Below are positions 52,760-61,591 of a stretch of 64,000 bases of DNA, piece after piece. The DNA is taken from positions 186,001 to 250,000 of the forward strand of contig JAOPTR010000002.1 in the NCBI GenBank assembly GCA_051531935.1, written 5' to 3'. The number at the start of each line of letters is the position of its first letter. The first letter of the stretch is position 1. This DNA is from OCS116 sp051531935 (lineage in GTDB: Bacteria; Pseudomonadota; Alphaproteobacteria; Rhizobiales; OSC116). The translations under genes and the position numbers were made by a program. A model generated the notes under the pieces. It was given only the letters and a program-made list of their open reading frames with translations. It was not told the DNA's origin and searched no databases.

Positions 52760-53803
52760 ATGGCCGCGCGTGCTGCACCCAAAAAGAAATCTGTCAAAAA
52801 AGCTGTTAAATCATCTAAAAAGACCTCAGGGAAAATTGCTAATTTTTCTGGTGAGGAAGAATTACAAGCTTATTATGACATGCTATTAATTCGCCGCTTT
52901 GAAGAAAAAGCTGGCCAATTATACGGCATGGGCCAAATTGGTGGTTTTTGCCATTTGTATATTGGACAAGAGGCCGTTGTAACTGGCCTTCAAAAAGCGA
53001 TGAAAGAGGGCGATCAAAACATTACCTCTTACCGTGACCACGCTCATATGCTTGCTAGTGGGCTTGACCCAAAGGGTATTATGGCCGAGTTAACGGGTCG
53101 CTCGGGCGGTTTGTCTAAAGGCAAAGGCGGCTCGATGCATATGTTTAGCCGTGAAAAACAATTTTTTGGTGGCCACGGTATTGTTGGCGCTCAGGTGCCG
53201 ATTGGCACTGGGTTGGCATTTGCCAATAAATTTAAAGGCAATGACAATGTTTGTGTTGCCTATATGGGCGATGGCGCATCGAACCAAGGACAAGTTTACG
53301 AGAGCTTTAACATGGCTAAGTTGTGGAACTTGCCTGTTGTTTATGTGATCGAAAATAACCAATATGCTATGGGTACATCTGTACCAAGAGCATCTTCTCA
53401 AACCGATTTTTCCATGCGTGGTGTTAGTTTTAACATTCCTGGTGAAAAAGTGGATGGTATGGATGTTCGTGCTGTATATGCAGCGGCTGAACAAGCTGTT
53501 AAATATGCGCGTGAAAATGGCCCTATTATTCTTGAGCTTATGACTTACCGTTATCGTGGGCATTCTATGAGTGACCCTGCTAAATACCGTTCTAAAGATG
53601 AAGTGCAGCGTATGCGTGCTGAGCATGACCCAATTGAACAGGTTAAAGTTCGTATTTTGGATAGTAAATTAGCTACTGAAGAAGACTTAAAAGACATGGA
53701 TAAGAAAATCCGTGCGATTGTAACTGAATCCGCCGATTATGCCATGGCTTGCCCAGAACCTGATGCAAGTGAATTGTGGACAGACGTGTTGATTGAAAAT
53801 TAA
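52760..53803 (+). CDS. pdhA: Pyruvate dehydrogenase E1 component, alpha subunit
   Basis: A 347-residue subunit. ATG 52760 has GGAAAGGA upstream and gives MAARAAPKKKSVKKAVK, a basic tail common in the family. The thiamine-diphosphate motif is GDGASNQGQVYESFNMAKLW followed by ENNQYAMGTS. Phosphorylation-loop-like YRGHSMSDPAKYRS is present as in all E1-alpha proteins. With E1-beta it decarboxylates pyruvate and acetylates the lipoyl domains. First gene of pdhA-pdhB-pdhC-lpdA. Confidence 0.97.
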   Translation: MAARAAPKKKSVKKAVKSSKKTSGKIANFSGEEELQAYYDMLLIRRFEEKAGQLYGMGQIGGFCHLYIGQEAVVTGLQKAMKEGDQNITSYRDHAHMLASGLDPKGIMAELTGRSGGLSKGKGGSMHMFSREKQFFGGHGIVGAQVPIGTGLAFANKFKGNDNVCVAYMGDGASNQGQVYESFNMAKLWNLPVVYVIENNQYAMGTSVPRASSQTDFSMRGVSFNIPGEKVDGMDVRAVYAAAEQAVKYARENGPIILELMTYRYRGHSMSDPAKYRSKDEVQRMRAEHDPIEQVKVRILDSKLATEEDLKDMDKKIRAIVTESADYAMACPEPDASELWTDVLIEN

Positions 53804-53823
53804 ACAAAGTGTAGGAGAAAAAA

Positions 53824-55200
53824 ATGGCTATAGAAATTTTAATGCCTGCATTGTCACCAACAATGGAAGAAGGCAAGCTCGCTAACTGGCTCGTAAAAGA
53901 GGGCGATAGTGTTGAATCTGGTGATGTTTTGTGTGAAATTGAAACTGACAAGGCGACTATGGAAGTTGAATCAATCGACGAAGGTGTGATTGGTAAGATT
54001 TTGATCGAAGCGGGTACAGAAGGTGTTTTGGTAAATAGTGTGATTGCTGTGTTGCTTGAAGATGGTGAAGATGCAAGTGCTGCTGATAATATAAAGCCAA
54101 GTGCTGCACCAGTGATTGCCGAAAATTCTGAAGTTACAGATGTTACCGTTGCTGTTGCGACAGAAGCGCCTGTGATTGAAGTTCCGCATACTGATGAAAT
54201 ACCTGAAGGCACAACATTTAAACAACAAACCATCCGAGAAGCTTTGCGTGATGCAATGGCCGAAGAAATGCGTAGTGAAGACACCGTATTTGTTATGGGT
54301 GAAGAAGTTGCTGAATATCAAGGTGCGTATAAAGTGACTCAAGGTTTGCTTGAGGAATTTGGCGCCAAACGGGTTATTGATACTCCTATTACTGAACACG
54401 GCTTTGCTGGTTTGGGTGTGGGTGCTGCATTTGGTGGTCTAAAGCCAATTGTTGAATTTATGACTTTTAACTTTGCGATGCAAGCGATTGACCATATCAT
54501 TAACTCTGCTGCTAAGACATTATATATGTCTGGTGGACAAATGGGTTGTCCTATCGTTTTCCGTGGCCCTAACGGTGCTGCCTCTCGTGTGGGTGCGCAA
54601 CATAGCCAAGATTATACGGCATGGTATGCAAATATCCCAGGTCTTAAAGTGGTTTCACCTTATAGTGCTGAAGATGCAAAAGGCCTCTTAAAAGCTGCTA
54701 TTCGGGACCCTAACCCTGTTGTGTTTTTGGAAAATGAATTGCTTTACGGCCTTACAATGGATGTTCCTGAAATTGAAGATTTTGTTTTGCCACTTGGTAA
54801 AGCTAAAATTGAACGTGCGGGTACAGATGTAAGTATTGTTTCGCATAGCATGGGTGTTAAGTTGGCACTTGAAGCCGCTGAAACTCTGGCTGAGCAAGGC
54901 ATTAGTGCCGAAGTGATTAACCTACGTACAATCCGCCCATTGGACACAGAAGCTGTGATTGCCAGTGTGAAGAAAACAGGTCGTATGGTTACAGTTGAAG
55001 AAGGCTGGGTGCGATGTGGCCTTGGTGCTGAACTAACTGCCGTTGTGATGGATGGTGCTTTTGATTACTTGGATGCGCCAGTTGCGCGTGTGACAAGTAA
55101 AGATGTGCCGCTACCATATGCCAATAACCTAGAAAAATTAGCTTTGCCAAATGCAAATGACGTTGTCGTTGCTGCTCGCAAAACTTGTTACGCTGATTAA
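53824..55200 (+). CDS. pdhB: Pyruvate dehydrogenase E1 component, beta subunit with lipoyl domain
   Basis: A 458-residue subunit. Residues 1-80 are a lipoyl domain (MPALSPTMEEGKLANWLVKE; lipoyl Lys in ETDKATMEVES), followed by a flexible Ala/Pro/Glu linker and, from about 132, the E1-beta catalytic and transketolase-C domains (FVMGEEVAEYQGAYKVTQGL, SARTLYMSGGQMGCP-like AKTLYMSGGQMGCPIVFRGP). A lipoyl domain on E1-beta is a known alphaproteobacterial peculiarity. It is 20 bases downstream of pdhA. Confidence 0.97.
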   Translation: MAIEILMPALSPTMEEGKLANWLVKEGDSVESGDVLCEIETDKATMEVESIDEGVIGKILIEAGTEGVLVNSVIAVLLEDGEDASAADNIKPSAAPVIAENSEVTDVTVAVATEAPVIEVPHTDEIPEGTTFKQQTIREALRDAMAEEMRSEDTVFVMGEEVAEYQGAYKVTQGLLEEFGAKRVIDTPITEHGFAGLGVGAAFGGLKPIVEFMTFNFAMQAIDHIINSAAKTLYMSGGQMGCPIVFRGPNGAASRVGAQHSQDYTAWYANIPGLKVVSPYSAEDAKGLLKAAIRDPNPVVFLENELLYGLTMDVPEIEDFVLPLGKAKIERAGTDVSIVSHSMGVKLALEAAETLAEQGISAEVINLRTIRPLDTEAVIASVKKTGRMVTVEEGWVRCGLGAELTAVVMDGAFDYLDAPVARVTSKDVPLPYANNLEKLALPNANDVVVAARKTCYAD

Positions 55201-55212
55201 GGAGACAAAGAT

Positions 55213-56520
55213 ATGCCAACACCTATATTGATGCCAGCTCTCTCTCCGACTATGGAATCTGGTAAATTATCTGCATGGCTCGTAAAAGAGGGCGACACCG
55301 TTGCCTCTGGCGATGTGATGTGTGAAATTGAAACCGACAAAGCCACAATGGAAGTTGAAGCTGTTGATGAAGGCGTGATCGGTAAAATTTTAGTAGAAGC
55401 AGGAACCGAAGATGTTTTGGTGAACGCGGCTATTGCGATTTTGCTTGAAGAAGGTGAAGACGCTTCGGCATTGGATGGCTATACACCGCCAGCCATTAGT
55501 GGCGCACCTGCAAAAGCAGAAGAAGCTCTGGCTGCCCCTGCGGTTGCCGAAAAAGTTGTAGAAGCGCCTAAAGCGGCTGCTCCTGTTGTTCAGGCATCTA
55601 CGCCTAAAGAAGCCGCTAAATCGGCTCATTTTTCATCGCCATTGGCGCGCCGCATTGCGGGGCTAGAAAGCATTGATATTGGCCTTGTGACTGGTACTGG
55701 CCCTAACGGCCGTATTATCAAACGCGATGTTTTGGATGCCGTTAAAAATGGCGTTGCAGCGCCTAAAGCGGCTGCATCTGCTGGGTTTACATCTTCTGCA
55801 CCTGATGCTGTGGCGATTAAAGCTCTTTATGCTGATGATAGTTATGAAGAAGTGGCTGCTGATGGTATGCGCAAAGTGATTGCTGCACGCATGACCGAAA
55901 CGGCTCGTGACGTACCGCATATTTTCTTGACGATTGATTGTGAAATTGATGCACTGCTTTCTGCACGCAAGGGGTTGAATGCCTCTGGCGATGTGAAAAT
56001 TTCAGTGAATGACTTTGTGATTAAAGCGGCTGCGATGGCATTAGTTAAAGTGCCAGAAGCCAATGCAAGTTGGACTGGCGATAGCATATTAATGCATAAA
56101 CATGCTGACATAAGCATGGCTGTTGCCATTGAAGGTGGTTTGATTACCCCTATCGTGACCAAGGCTGATGTTAAAGGCTTGGCTGAACTTTCGGTGAATA
56201 CGAAAGATCTTGCCACACGTGCTAGAGATAGAAAATTAAAACCTAGTGAATATCAAGGTGGTACATTCTCAATTTCAAATATGGGCATGATGGGCATTAA
56301 GCAATTTACATCTATCATCAATTCCCCACAAGGTGCGATTCTTTCAATCGGTGGTGGTGAAAAACGTGTTGTTGTGGCTGATAATGGTGACTTTGTTGCC
56401 AAAACCATGATGACTGTGACCATTGCTTGTGACCATAGAGTGATTGATGGCTCGGTTGGTGCTAGTTTCTTAGCGGCGTTTAAAGGGTTTATTGAACAAC
56501 CTGTTAGCATGTTATTATAA
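55213..56520 (+). CDS. pdhC: Dihydrolipoamide acetyltransferase (PDH E2)
   Basis: A 435-residue core protein. Lipoyl domain at 1-80 with Lys in ETDKATMEVEA; linker; peripheral-subunit-binding domain near 140-175 (SSPLARRIAGLESIDIGLVT); catalytic domain ending in CDHRVIDGSVGASFLAAF with the active His. It transfers acetyl from lipoyl to CoA and forms the complex core. Its lipoyl domain is nearly the same as that of PdhB, pointing to duplication of this domain within the operon. Confidence 0.97.
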   Translation: MPTPILMPALSPTMESGKLSAWLVKEGDTVASGDVMCEIETDKATMEVEAVDEGVIGKILVEAGTEDVLVNAAIAILLEEGEDASALDGYTPPAISGAPAKAEEALAAPAVAEKVVEAPKAAAPVVQASTPKEAAKSAHFSSPLARRIAGLESIDIGLVTGTGPNGRIIKRDVLDAVKNGVAAPKAAASAGFTSSAPDAVAIKALYADDSYEEVAADGMRKVIAARMTETARDVPHIFLTIDCEIDALLSARKGLNASGDVKISVNDFVIKAAAMALVKVPEANASWTGDSILMHKHADISMAVAIEGGLITPIVTKADVKGLAELSVNTKDLATRARDRKLKPSEYQGGTFSISNMGMMGIKQFTSIINSPQGAILSIGGGEKRVVVADNGDFVAKTMMTVTIACDHRVIDGSVGASFLAAFKGFIEQPVSMLL

Positions 56521-56537
56521 AGTAAAGGATTAAGATT

Positions 56538-57944
56538 ATGAGCAATCAAACTTATGATGTTGCGATTATTGGTGCTGGCCCAGGTGGTTATGTAACTGCG
56601 ATTCGCGCCAAGCAATTGGGCTTGAGTGTTGTGGTGATTGAACGTGAACATTATGGCGGCATTTGCCTAAACTGGGGTTGTATTCCAACCAAAGCCTTGC
56701 TTCGTTCATCTGAGCAATATCACATGATGGCGCACAGAGCCGAAGAATTTGGCCTTAAAGTTGAAGGCGCTAGCTTTGATTTGGAAAAAATTGTGGCGCG
56801 ATCACGCGGTATTGCCAAACAAATGAATGGCGGCATTCAGTTCTTATTTAAGAAAAATAAGGTTGATGTGGTTGATGGTGAAGCTAAAATTAAAGCTAAA
56901 GGTGTTATTGGTGTTACTGCAAATGGCAAAGCTTTGCCTGATGTTAAAGCGAAAAACATCATCATTGCTACAGGCGCCCGTGCGCGGACATTCCCTGGAA
57001 TGGAGCCTGAAGGTAAATATATTTGGACATATAAACAAGCTCTTGTAGCTGATAGCGTTCCTGAACGTTTATTGGTGATTGGATCTGGCGCGATTGGCAT
57101 TGAATTTGCTAGTTTCTTTAACGCTTTGGGTAGTAATACCACTGTTGTTGAAGTGATGGATCGGGTTTTGCCTGTTGAAGATAAAGACATCAGCGCCCAT
57201 GCTTTGAAGCAATTTAAAAAACAGGGTATGGAGATATTAACCAGCTCTAAAGTTGATAAGCTAACACCTGGTAAAAATGACATTACAGCGACTTTAACGC
57301 TTAAAAACGGTAAAACCGAAGAGCGCACTTATGATCGTGTGATTTTGGCTGTTGGTATCGTTGGAAATGTCGAAAATATTGGCCTTGAAACAGTTGGTGT
57401 AAAACATGAACGCAGCCATATTGTGGTTGACCAATGGAGCAAAACCAACGTTGATGGCATATATGCCATTGGTGATGTTGCTGGTCCACCTTGGCTTGCG
57501 CATAAGGCCTCGCATGAGGGTATTATTTGCATTGAGAAAATTGCTGGCGAAAAAGACGTTCACCCGTTGAACCCTAAGGGCATTCCTGGTTGTACTTATT
57601 GTCATCCGCAAGTTGCATCTGTTGGCTATACCGAAGAAAAAGCTAAAGAAGCTGGTTTTAAAGTAAAAGTTGGCAAGTTTCCATTTGTTGGCAACGGCAA
57701 AGCGGTTGCGCTTGGTGAACCAGAAGGCATTATCAAAACTGTATTTGATGCCAAAACAGGCGAGCTACTTGGTGCGCATATGATTGGTGCTGAAGTGACT
57801 GAGTTGATCCAAGGCTATGTGATTGCGATGGGCTTAGAAACAACTGAAAAAGAGCTGATGCACACGGTATTTGCGCATCCGACCTTATCGGAAATGATGC
57901 ATGAATCGGTACTCGATGCTTATGGCAAAATGATTCATATGTAG
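56538..57944 (+). CDS. lpdA: Dihydrolipoyl dehydrogenase (E3)
   Basis: A 468-residue flavoprotein. FAD motif VAIIGAGPGGYVTAIRAKQL, redox disulfide GGICLNWGCIPTKALL, NAD motif LLVIGSGAIGIEFASFFNAL, and the catalytic pair in VFAHPTLSEMMHES. It reoxidises lipoyl groups of the PDH complex with NAD. Last gene of the operon, 17 bases after pdhC, followed by a bidirectional terminator. Confidence 0.97.
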   Translation: MSNQTYDVAIIGAGPGGYVTAIRAKQLGLSVVVIEREHYGGICLNWGCIPTKALLRSSEQYHMMAHRAEEFGLKVEGASFDLEKIVARSRGIAKQMNGGIQFLFKKNKVDVVDGEAKIKAKGVIGVTANGKALPDVKAKNIIIATGARARTFPGMEPEGKYIWTYKQALVADSVPERLLVIGSGAIGIEFASFFNALGSNTTVVEVMDRVLPVEDKDISAHALKQFKKQGMEILTSSKVDKLTPGKNDITATLTLKNGKTEERTYDRVILAVGIVGNVENIGLETVGVKHERSHIVVDQWSKTNVDGIYAIGDVAGPPWLAHKASHEGIICIEKIAGEKDVHPLNPKGIPGCTYCHPQVASVGYTEEKAKEAGFKVKVGKFPFVGNGKAVALGEPEGIIKTVFDAKTGELLGAHMIGAEVTELIQGYVIAMGLETTEKELMHTVFAHPTLSEMMHESVLDAYGKMIHM

Positions 57945-57967
57945 TTTTTGAAAAATTTAGAATAAAA

Positions 57968-57996
57968 AACCCGCTGCGAAATTTCTCAGCGGGTTT
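57968..57996. terminator. Bidirectional terminator between lpdA and the OmpA-like gene
   Basis: AACCCGCTG ... CAGCGGGTT hairpin with A residues before it and TTTTATTTT after it, so it can end transcription of both convergent genes. Confidence 0.85.
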
Positions 57997-58017
57997 TATT
58001 TTATTTAGCGATTGCGA

Positions 58018-58674
58018 CTAGCTTTTAAGCGGTACAATTGCAATTTCTACGCGGCGGTTGGCTGCGCGGCCATTGGCTGAAGAATTACTTGCAATTGGAG
58101 ATGATTCGCCAAAACCACGAATGCGGAAGCGACGTTGATCTACACCACTTGCACCAACAATGCGGGCAACTGAAAGCGCGCGTTGCTCGGATAGGTTTTG
58201 GTTAGATTGTGCGCTACCTACGTTATCGGTATGACCGTTTACATCTAGAATAGTTTGGTTATAACGTGCCAATGTTTTTGCAATGGCTGCAAGAGATGCA
58301 TTGAATTCGGGACGAACAGCGGATGAACCAGTGGCAAAACTTACATTTGATGGCAAGTTAATGATGATTTTATCGCCAACACGGGTGACTTGCGCGCCAG
58401 AACTATCTAACTCGGCACGTAGTTCTTTTTCTTGGTTATCCATATAGAGGCCAATGCCGCCGCCTGCAAGGGCGCCGATGCCTGCACCGATAAGAACTTT
58501 ATTACGTGTATCTGCGCCACCATTGCCTAATACAAGGCCGCCCAATGCGCCTGTAACAGCACCAAGACCAGCGCCAATGCCTGTTTTATCGAATACATTT
58601 GTATTTTCTAAGCCGCCGATATTGCAAGATGCAAGTAGGGTACTACATAATGTTATGGCAATAATTTTTTTCAT
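58018..58674 (-). CDS. OmpA-family lipoprotein with glycine-zipper segment
   Basis: A 218-residue lipoprotein from ATG 58674 (MKKIIAITLCSTLLASCNIG; lipobox LASC). The first part has glycine-zipper repeats (GAGLGAVTGALGGLVLGNGG, GAGIGALAGGGIGLYM). The C-terminal OmpA domain binds peptidoglycan (VNGHTDNVGSAQSNQNLSEQ, RFRIRGFGESSPIASN, RAANRRVEIAIVPL). YiaD-like proteins tether the outer membrane to the wall. Longer starts up to 58743 would bury the signal. Confidence 0.92.
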   Translation of the reverse strand: MKKIIAITLCSTLLASCNIGGLENTNVFDKTGIGAGLGAVTGALGGLVLGNGGADTRNKVLIGAGIGALAGGGIGLYMDNQEKELRAELDSSGAQVTRVGDKIIINLPSNVSFATGSSAVRPEFNASLAAIAKTLARYNQTILDVNGHTDNVGSAQSNQNLSEQRALSVARIVGASGVDQRRFRIRGFGESSPIASNSSANGRAANRRVEIAIVPLKS

Positions 58675-58816
58675 AATAAATTTCCTAGTTAATGTGTTGA
58701 GCCGAATCGCTTGTGAATGAATCATACAATGATTATGCCGCAATTATGAATTAATTGTGGCGTTTGAAATATGTGCTGAGAAAATACTCGGGCTAGAAAA
58801 TTTTAAAATACGCTGT

Positions 58817-59623
58817 TTATTGACCATAGTGAATGTATTTTTTAAGTTTTGCATCTTCACAAATAAACGAAATATTTGAATTGTAGATTTTCTTATAATC
58901 ATTGAAAACGGCATTACAGTTTGGGCTGTTATAGTGATCTATAACGAATAGTTTGTCGGCTTTTAGGAATTTTTGCGCGGCGTCCACATCCCACCAATTT
59001 TTGTCTGTTTCATATGATTCGAATGTAATGCCATCGAAATTTTCTATGTTTTCGGGCATGTTTTTTGCCATGCATTTGAGACCTTTTGAATGCACATATC
59101 TGCATAATTCATTGAAATAGTGAATGCTTTGGGGTTCTGTGATTTTGAATTTGTATTTTTGGCGTAATTTATCATCAAATGCCCAATCCATGTTATCAAA
59201 TTCGACCCAATCAAAACCCAGATCGGCAATATAATCTATCCGAGCTTGCATGATTTTGATTAAACCTGACTGTGGGTTAGAAACAAAATACTCGCCATGC
59301 CATTGATCCCACTGGGTTTTGACCAAGAAGGGTTGTATGGCTCTGAAATCAGTTCGCCAATCTTCGCCTGTTCCGATGCTGATATAGGCGCCGAGTATAT
59401 TGTGATTGGCTTTTAGTTTTATTATGTTTTTCTGGACATCTTCATCGTAAGGATCGAGCAGGATGTAAGCGTTTTCTGCATGGGCAATGATATATGGGAC
59501 ACTATCTGGCGGATATGTCTCGTTATAGGCTTGGTTGTAGAAGGGAGCGGGGGCTGCCAAAGGTGATGCCATGCTTGCGACTGAAATTGTAATTATTATG
59601 AATAGCTGCACTAACTTGACCAT
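58817..59623 (-). CDS. Exported GH114-type protein (endo-alpha-1,4-polygalactosaminidase-like)
   Basis: A 268-residue secreted protein from ATG 59623 (MVKLVQLFIIITISVASMAS; cleavage after about residue 25). A TIM-barrel follows with YIIAHAENAYILLDPYDEDV, GAYISIGTGEDWRTDF, and the acidic signature LGFDWVEFDNMDWAFDD; later GITFESYETDKNWWDVDAA. This order (YIS-x-G ... D-G-x-x-x-D-N-x-D ... E) fits GH114/TM1410-like glycosidases, which cut galactosamine-containing exopolysaccharide. It might remodel the cell's own matrix. Single gene; activity inferred. Confidence 0.78.
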   Translation of the reverse strand: MVKLVQLFIIITISVASMASPLAAPAPFYNQAYNETYPPDSVPYIIAHAENAYILLDPYDEDVQKNIIKLKANHNILGAYISIGTGEDWRTDFRAIQPFLVKTQWDQWHGEYFVSNPQSGLIKIMQARIDYIADLGFDWVEFDNMDWAFDDKLRQKYKFKITEPQSIHYFNELCRYVHSKGLKCMAKNMPENIENFDGITFESYETDKNWWDVDAAQKFLKADKLFVIDHYNSPNCNAVFNDYKKIYNSNISFICEDAKLKKYIHYGQ

Positions 59624-59787
59624 TTTTGCGCCCGATACTTGAATTGGTTGCAATAAATTACCACACATATTGCTTAATTAAAAACTAGGCATGTATGACT
59701 AAGTGATTAGATGTTTTCTAAACTATGCACAGGCAATTTTTTACCATTTGATAAAAAAATTAATTTCTATAAGCTAGCTATATTAAA

Positions 59788-59805
59788 ATCGTTATAAACA
59801 ACGAT
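59788..59805. promoter_or_regulatory. Inverted repeat upstream of preT, possible operator
   Basis: ATCGTT-ATAAAC-AACGAT, a perfect 6-base inverted repeat with a 6-base spacer, 77 bases upstream of the preT start. It could bind a GntR- or LacI-type regulator. No regulator gene is adjacent. Confidence 0.35.
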
Positions 59806-59881
59806 GGAATAGACCGTAAATTGATGAGAAGAATGCAAAAGCATCGGCACCAATTTGCTTGAAAATTAGAGGGGAATACCT

Positions 59882-61210
59882 ATGTCTAATAGTAGATTTA
59901 GTGATGGAATTGTTGCGGATCGCCTCGATGATGCCGCTTATGATGCCAATTTTTCGGATTTACACCCGCCATTGAATAAGCACGAAGCTTTAGTGGCGGC
60001 TGACCGTTGTTATTTTTGCCATGATGCGCCTTGCATGACCGCTTGCCCGACAAGTATTGATATCCCGATGTTCATTCGACAGATTTCGACAGGGAATGAT
60101 ATGGGCAGTGCCAAGACAATTCTTGACCAAAATATCATGGGTGGTATGTGTGCTAGAGTTTGCCCCACGGAAACATTGTGTGAAGAAGTTTGTGTAAGAG
60201 AAGTTGCAGAAGGCAAGCCTGTTAAAATTGGCGAATTGCAACGCTACGCCACTGACGCTATGATGAAAACCGACACTCACCCATATGAACGCGCAGAAAC
60301 TACAGGCAAGAAAATTGCCGTTGTAGGGGCAGGGCCAACAGGCTTGGCATGTGCGCACAGACTGGCAATGCACGGGCATGATGTCACTATTTTTGAAGCA
60401 CGCGCTAAAGCTGGTGGGTTAAATGAATTTGGCATTGCCTCTTATAAATCGGTTGGTGGTTTTGCTGAAGCCGAAGTGAAATGGCTTTTATCCATTGGTG
60501 GTATTGAAGTGAAATATGACCAGAAATTTGGAAATGGTCTTGAATTAGATGGACTGCAAGCTAAATTTGATGCTGTGTATCTGGGCATCGGGTTAGGCGG
60601 CGTAAACGCATTGCGTTTAGATGGTGAAGAAGCGGATAATGTGATTGATGCCGTTGATTTTATTTCTGAACTACGCCAATCGGATGATTTGTCTAAGTTG
60701 CCTATCGGCCGCCATGTGGTGGTTATTGGTGGCGGCATGACTGCCGTTGATGCGGCGGTGCAAGCTAAATTACTGGGTGCTGGTGAAGTTACGATGGTTT
60801 ATCGCCGCGGTAAAGAAGGCATGAGTGCCTCTGAATTTGAGCAAGAACTTGCCACAAGTAAAGGTGTTCGGTTGATTTATAACGCAGCACCGACCAGAAT
60901 CCAAAAAGATGCGATTGAGTTTGCTTACACTGAAACGGTGGATGGTAAGCTGAAAAATAGGAATGAAACATTTACCTTGGCTGCGGATCAAATCTTTAAA
61001 GCCATTGGCCAAACACTTGTATTTGAAAATACAAATGTTGAGCAGGAATGGGGTAAAATTAAAGTTTCGGAAACCGGCCGCACTTCTATGGATGGTGTTT
61101 GGGCTGGTGGTGATTGCGCTACTGGTGGTGATGACTTAACCGTAACAGCCGTGGCTGAAGGCCGTGATGCTGCTGAGGATATTCACGCTGTGCTTGGGGG
61201 TGTGAAATGA
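59882..61210 (+). CDS. preT: NAD-dependent dihydropyrimidine dehydrogenase, PreT subunit
   Basis: A 442-residue flavoprotein. N-terminal cysteine clusters CYFCHDAPCMTACPTSIDIP and GGMCARVCPTETLCEEVCV hold two 4Fe-4S centres. The FAD motif is IAVVGAGPTGLACAHRLAMH and the NAD motif HVVVIGGGMTAVDAAVQAKL; the FAD-binding end is GVWAGGDCATGGDDLTVTAV. With PreA it reduces uracil and thymine to dihydropyrimidines, the first step of reductive pyrimidine breakdown. It overlaps the next gene by four bases. Confidence 0.95.
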   Translation: MSNSRFSDGIVADRLDDAAYDANFSDLHPPLNKHEALVAADRCYFCHDAPCMTACPTSIDIPMFIRQISTGNDMGSAKTILDQNIMGGMCARVCPTETLCEEVCVREVAEGKPVKIGELQRYATDAMMKTDTHPYERAETTGKKIAVVGAGPTGLACAHRLAMHGHDVTIFEARAKAGGLNEFGIASYKSVGGFAEAEVKWLLSIGGIEVKYDQKFGNGLELDGLQAKFDAVYLGIGLGGVNALRLDGEEADNVIDAVDFISELRQSDDLSKLPIGRHVVVIGGGMTAVDAAVQAKLLGAGEVTMVYRRGKEGMSASEFEQELATSKGVRLIYNAAPTRIQKDAIEFAYTETVDGKLKNRNETFTLAADQIFKAIGQTLVFENTNVEQEWGKIKVSETGRTSMDGVWAGGDCATGGDDLTVTAVAEGRDAAEDIHAVLGGVK

Positions 61211-61590
61211 GTTTTAACCGTATAAACTTCACGTCTATCCCCGTGGAGAATCAAGACCGAGCCTTGGCATTTTATATTTATAAAATGCAATTGGATTTGG
61301 TAGTTGATGCACCCTATGAGCCCGATTGGAGATGGATATTTTTATCGGTCGGCGAGTCTGATACGAGGCTTCAATTTGCGCGTAAGGCCGAGTTGAATTT
61401 TAACGGTACGCCTGCGTTAACATTGACGTGTGATGATGTGGATGTTGAATGCGCGCGGTTAAAGGCAGCAGGTGTTGATATACATAGTGGCCCCGATGAT
61501 GCGCCTTGGGCGGCAGAGAGCCGCTGGGCGTTGATTAAAGACACTGAAGGCAACCTTATTTTAATTGAATCTGTAAAGAAGGAGGCTTAA
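61207..61590 (+). CDS. VOC-family protein inside the preT-preA operon
   Basis: A 127-residue VOC domain: FTSIPVENQDRALAFYIYKM, WRWIFLSVGESDTRLQFARK, PALTLTCDDVDVECARLKAA and the C-terminal DTEGNLILIES. The usual first His is replaced (FTSIPV), and some metal ligands appear altered, so it may be a binding rather than catalytic member. Overlap with preT (ATGA) and a one-base gap to preA show it is part of the operon. A role in pyrimidine or dihydropyrimidine handling is inferred only from position. Confidence 0.82.
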   Translation: MSFNRINFTSIPVENQDRALAFYIYKMQLDLVVDAPYEPDWRWIFLSVGESDTRLQFARKAELNFNGTPALTLTCDDVDVECARLKAAGVDIHSGPDDAPWAAESRWALIKDTEGNLILIESVKKEA

Positions 61591-61591
61591 A

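Noticed and set aside
53090..53626. A 178-residue minus-strand frame
   Set aside because: It is the antisense of the conserved pdhA gene and has no independent support.
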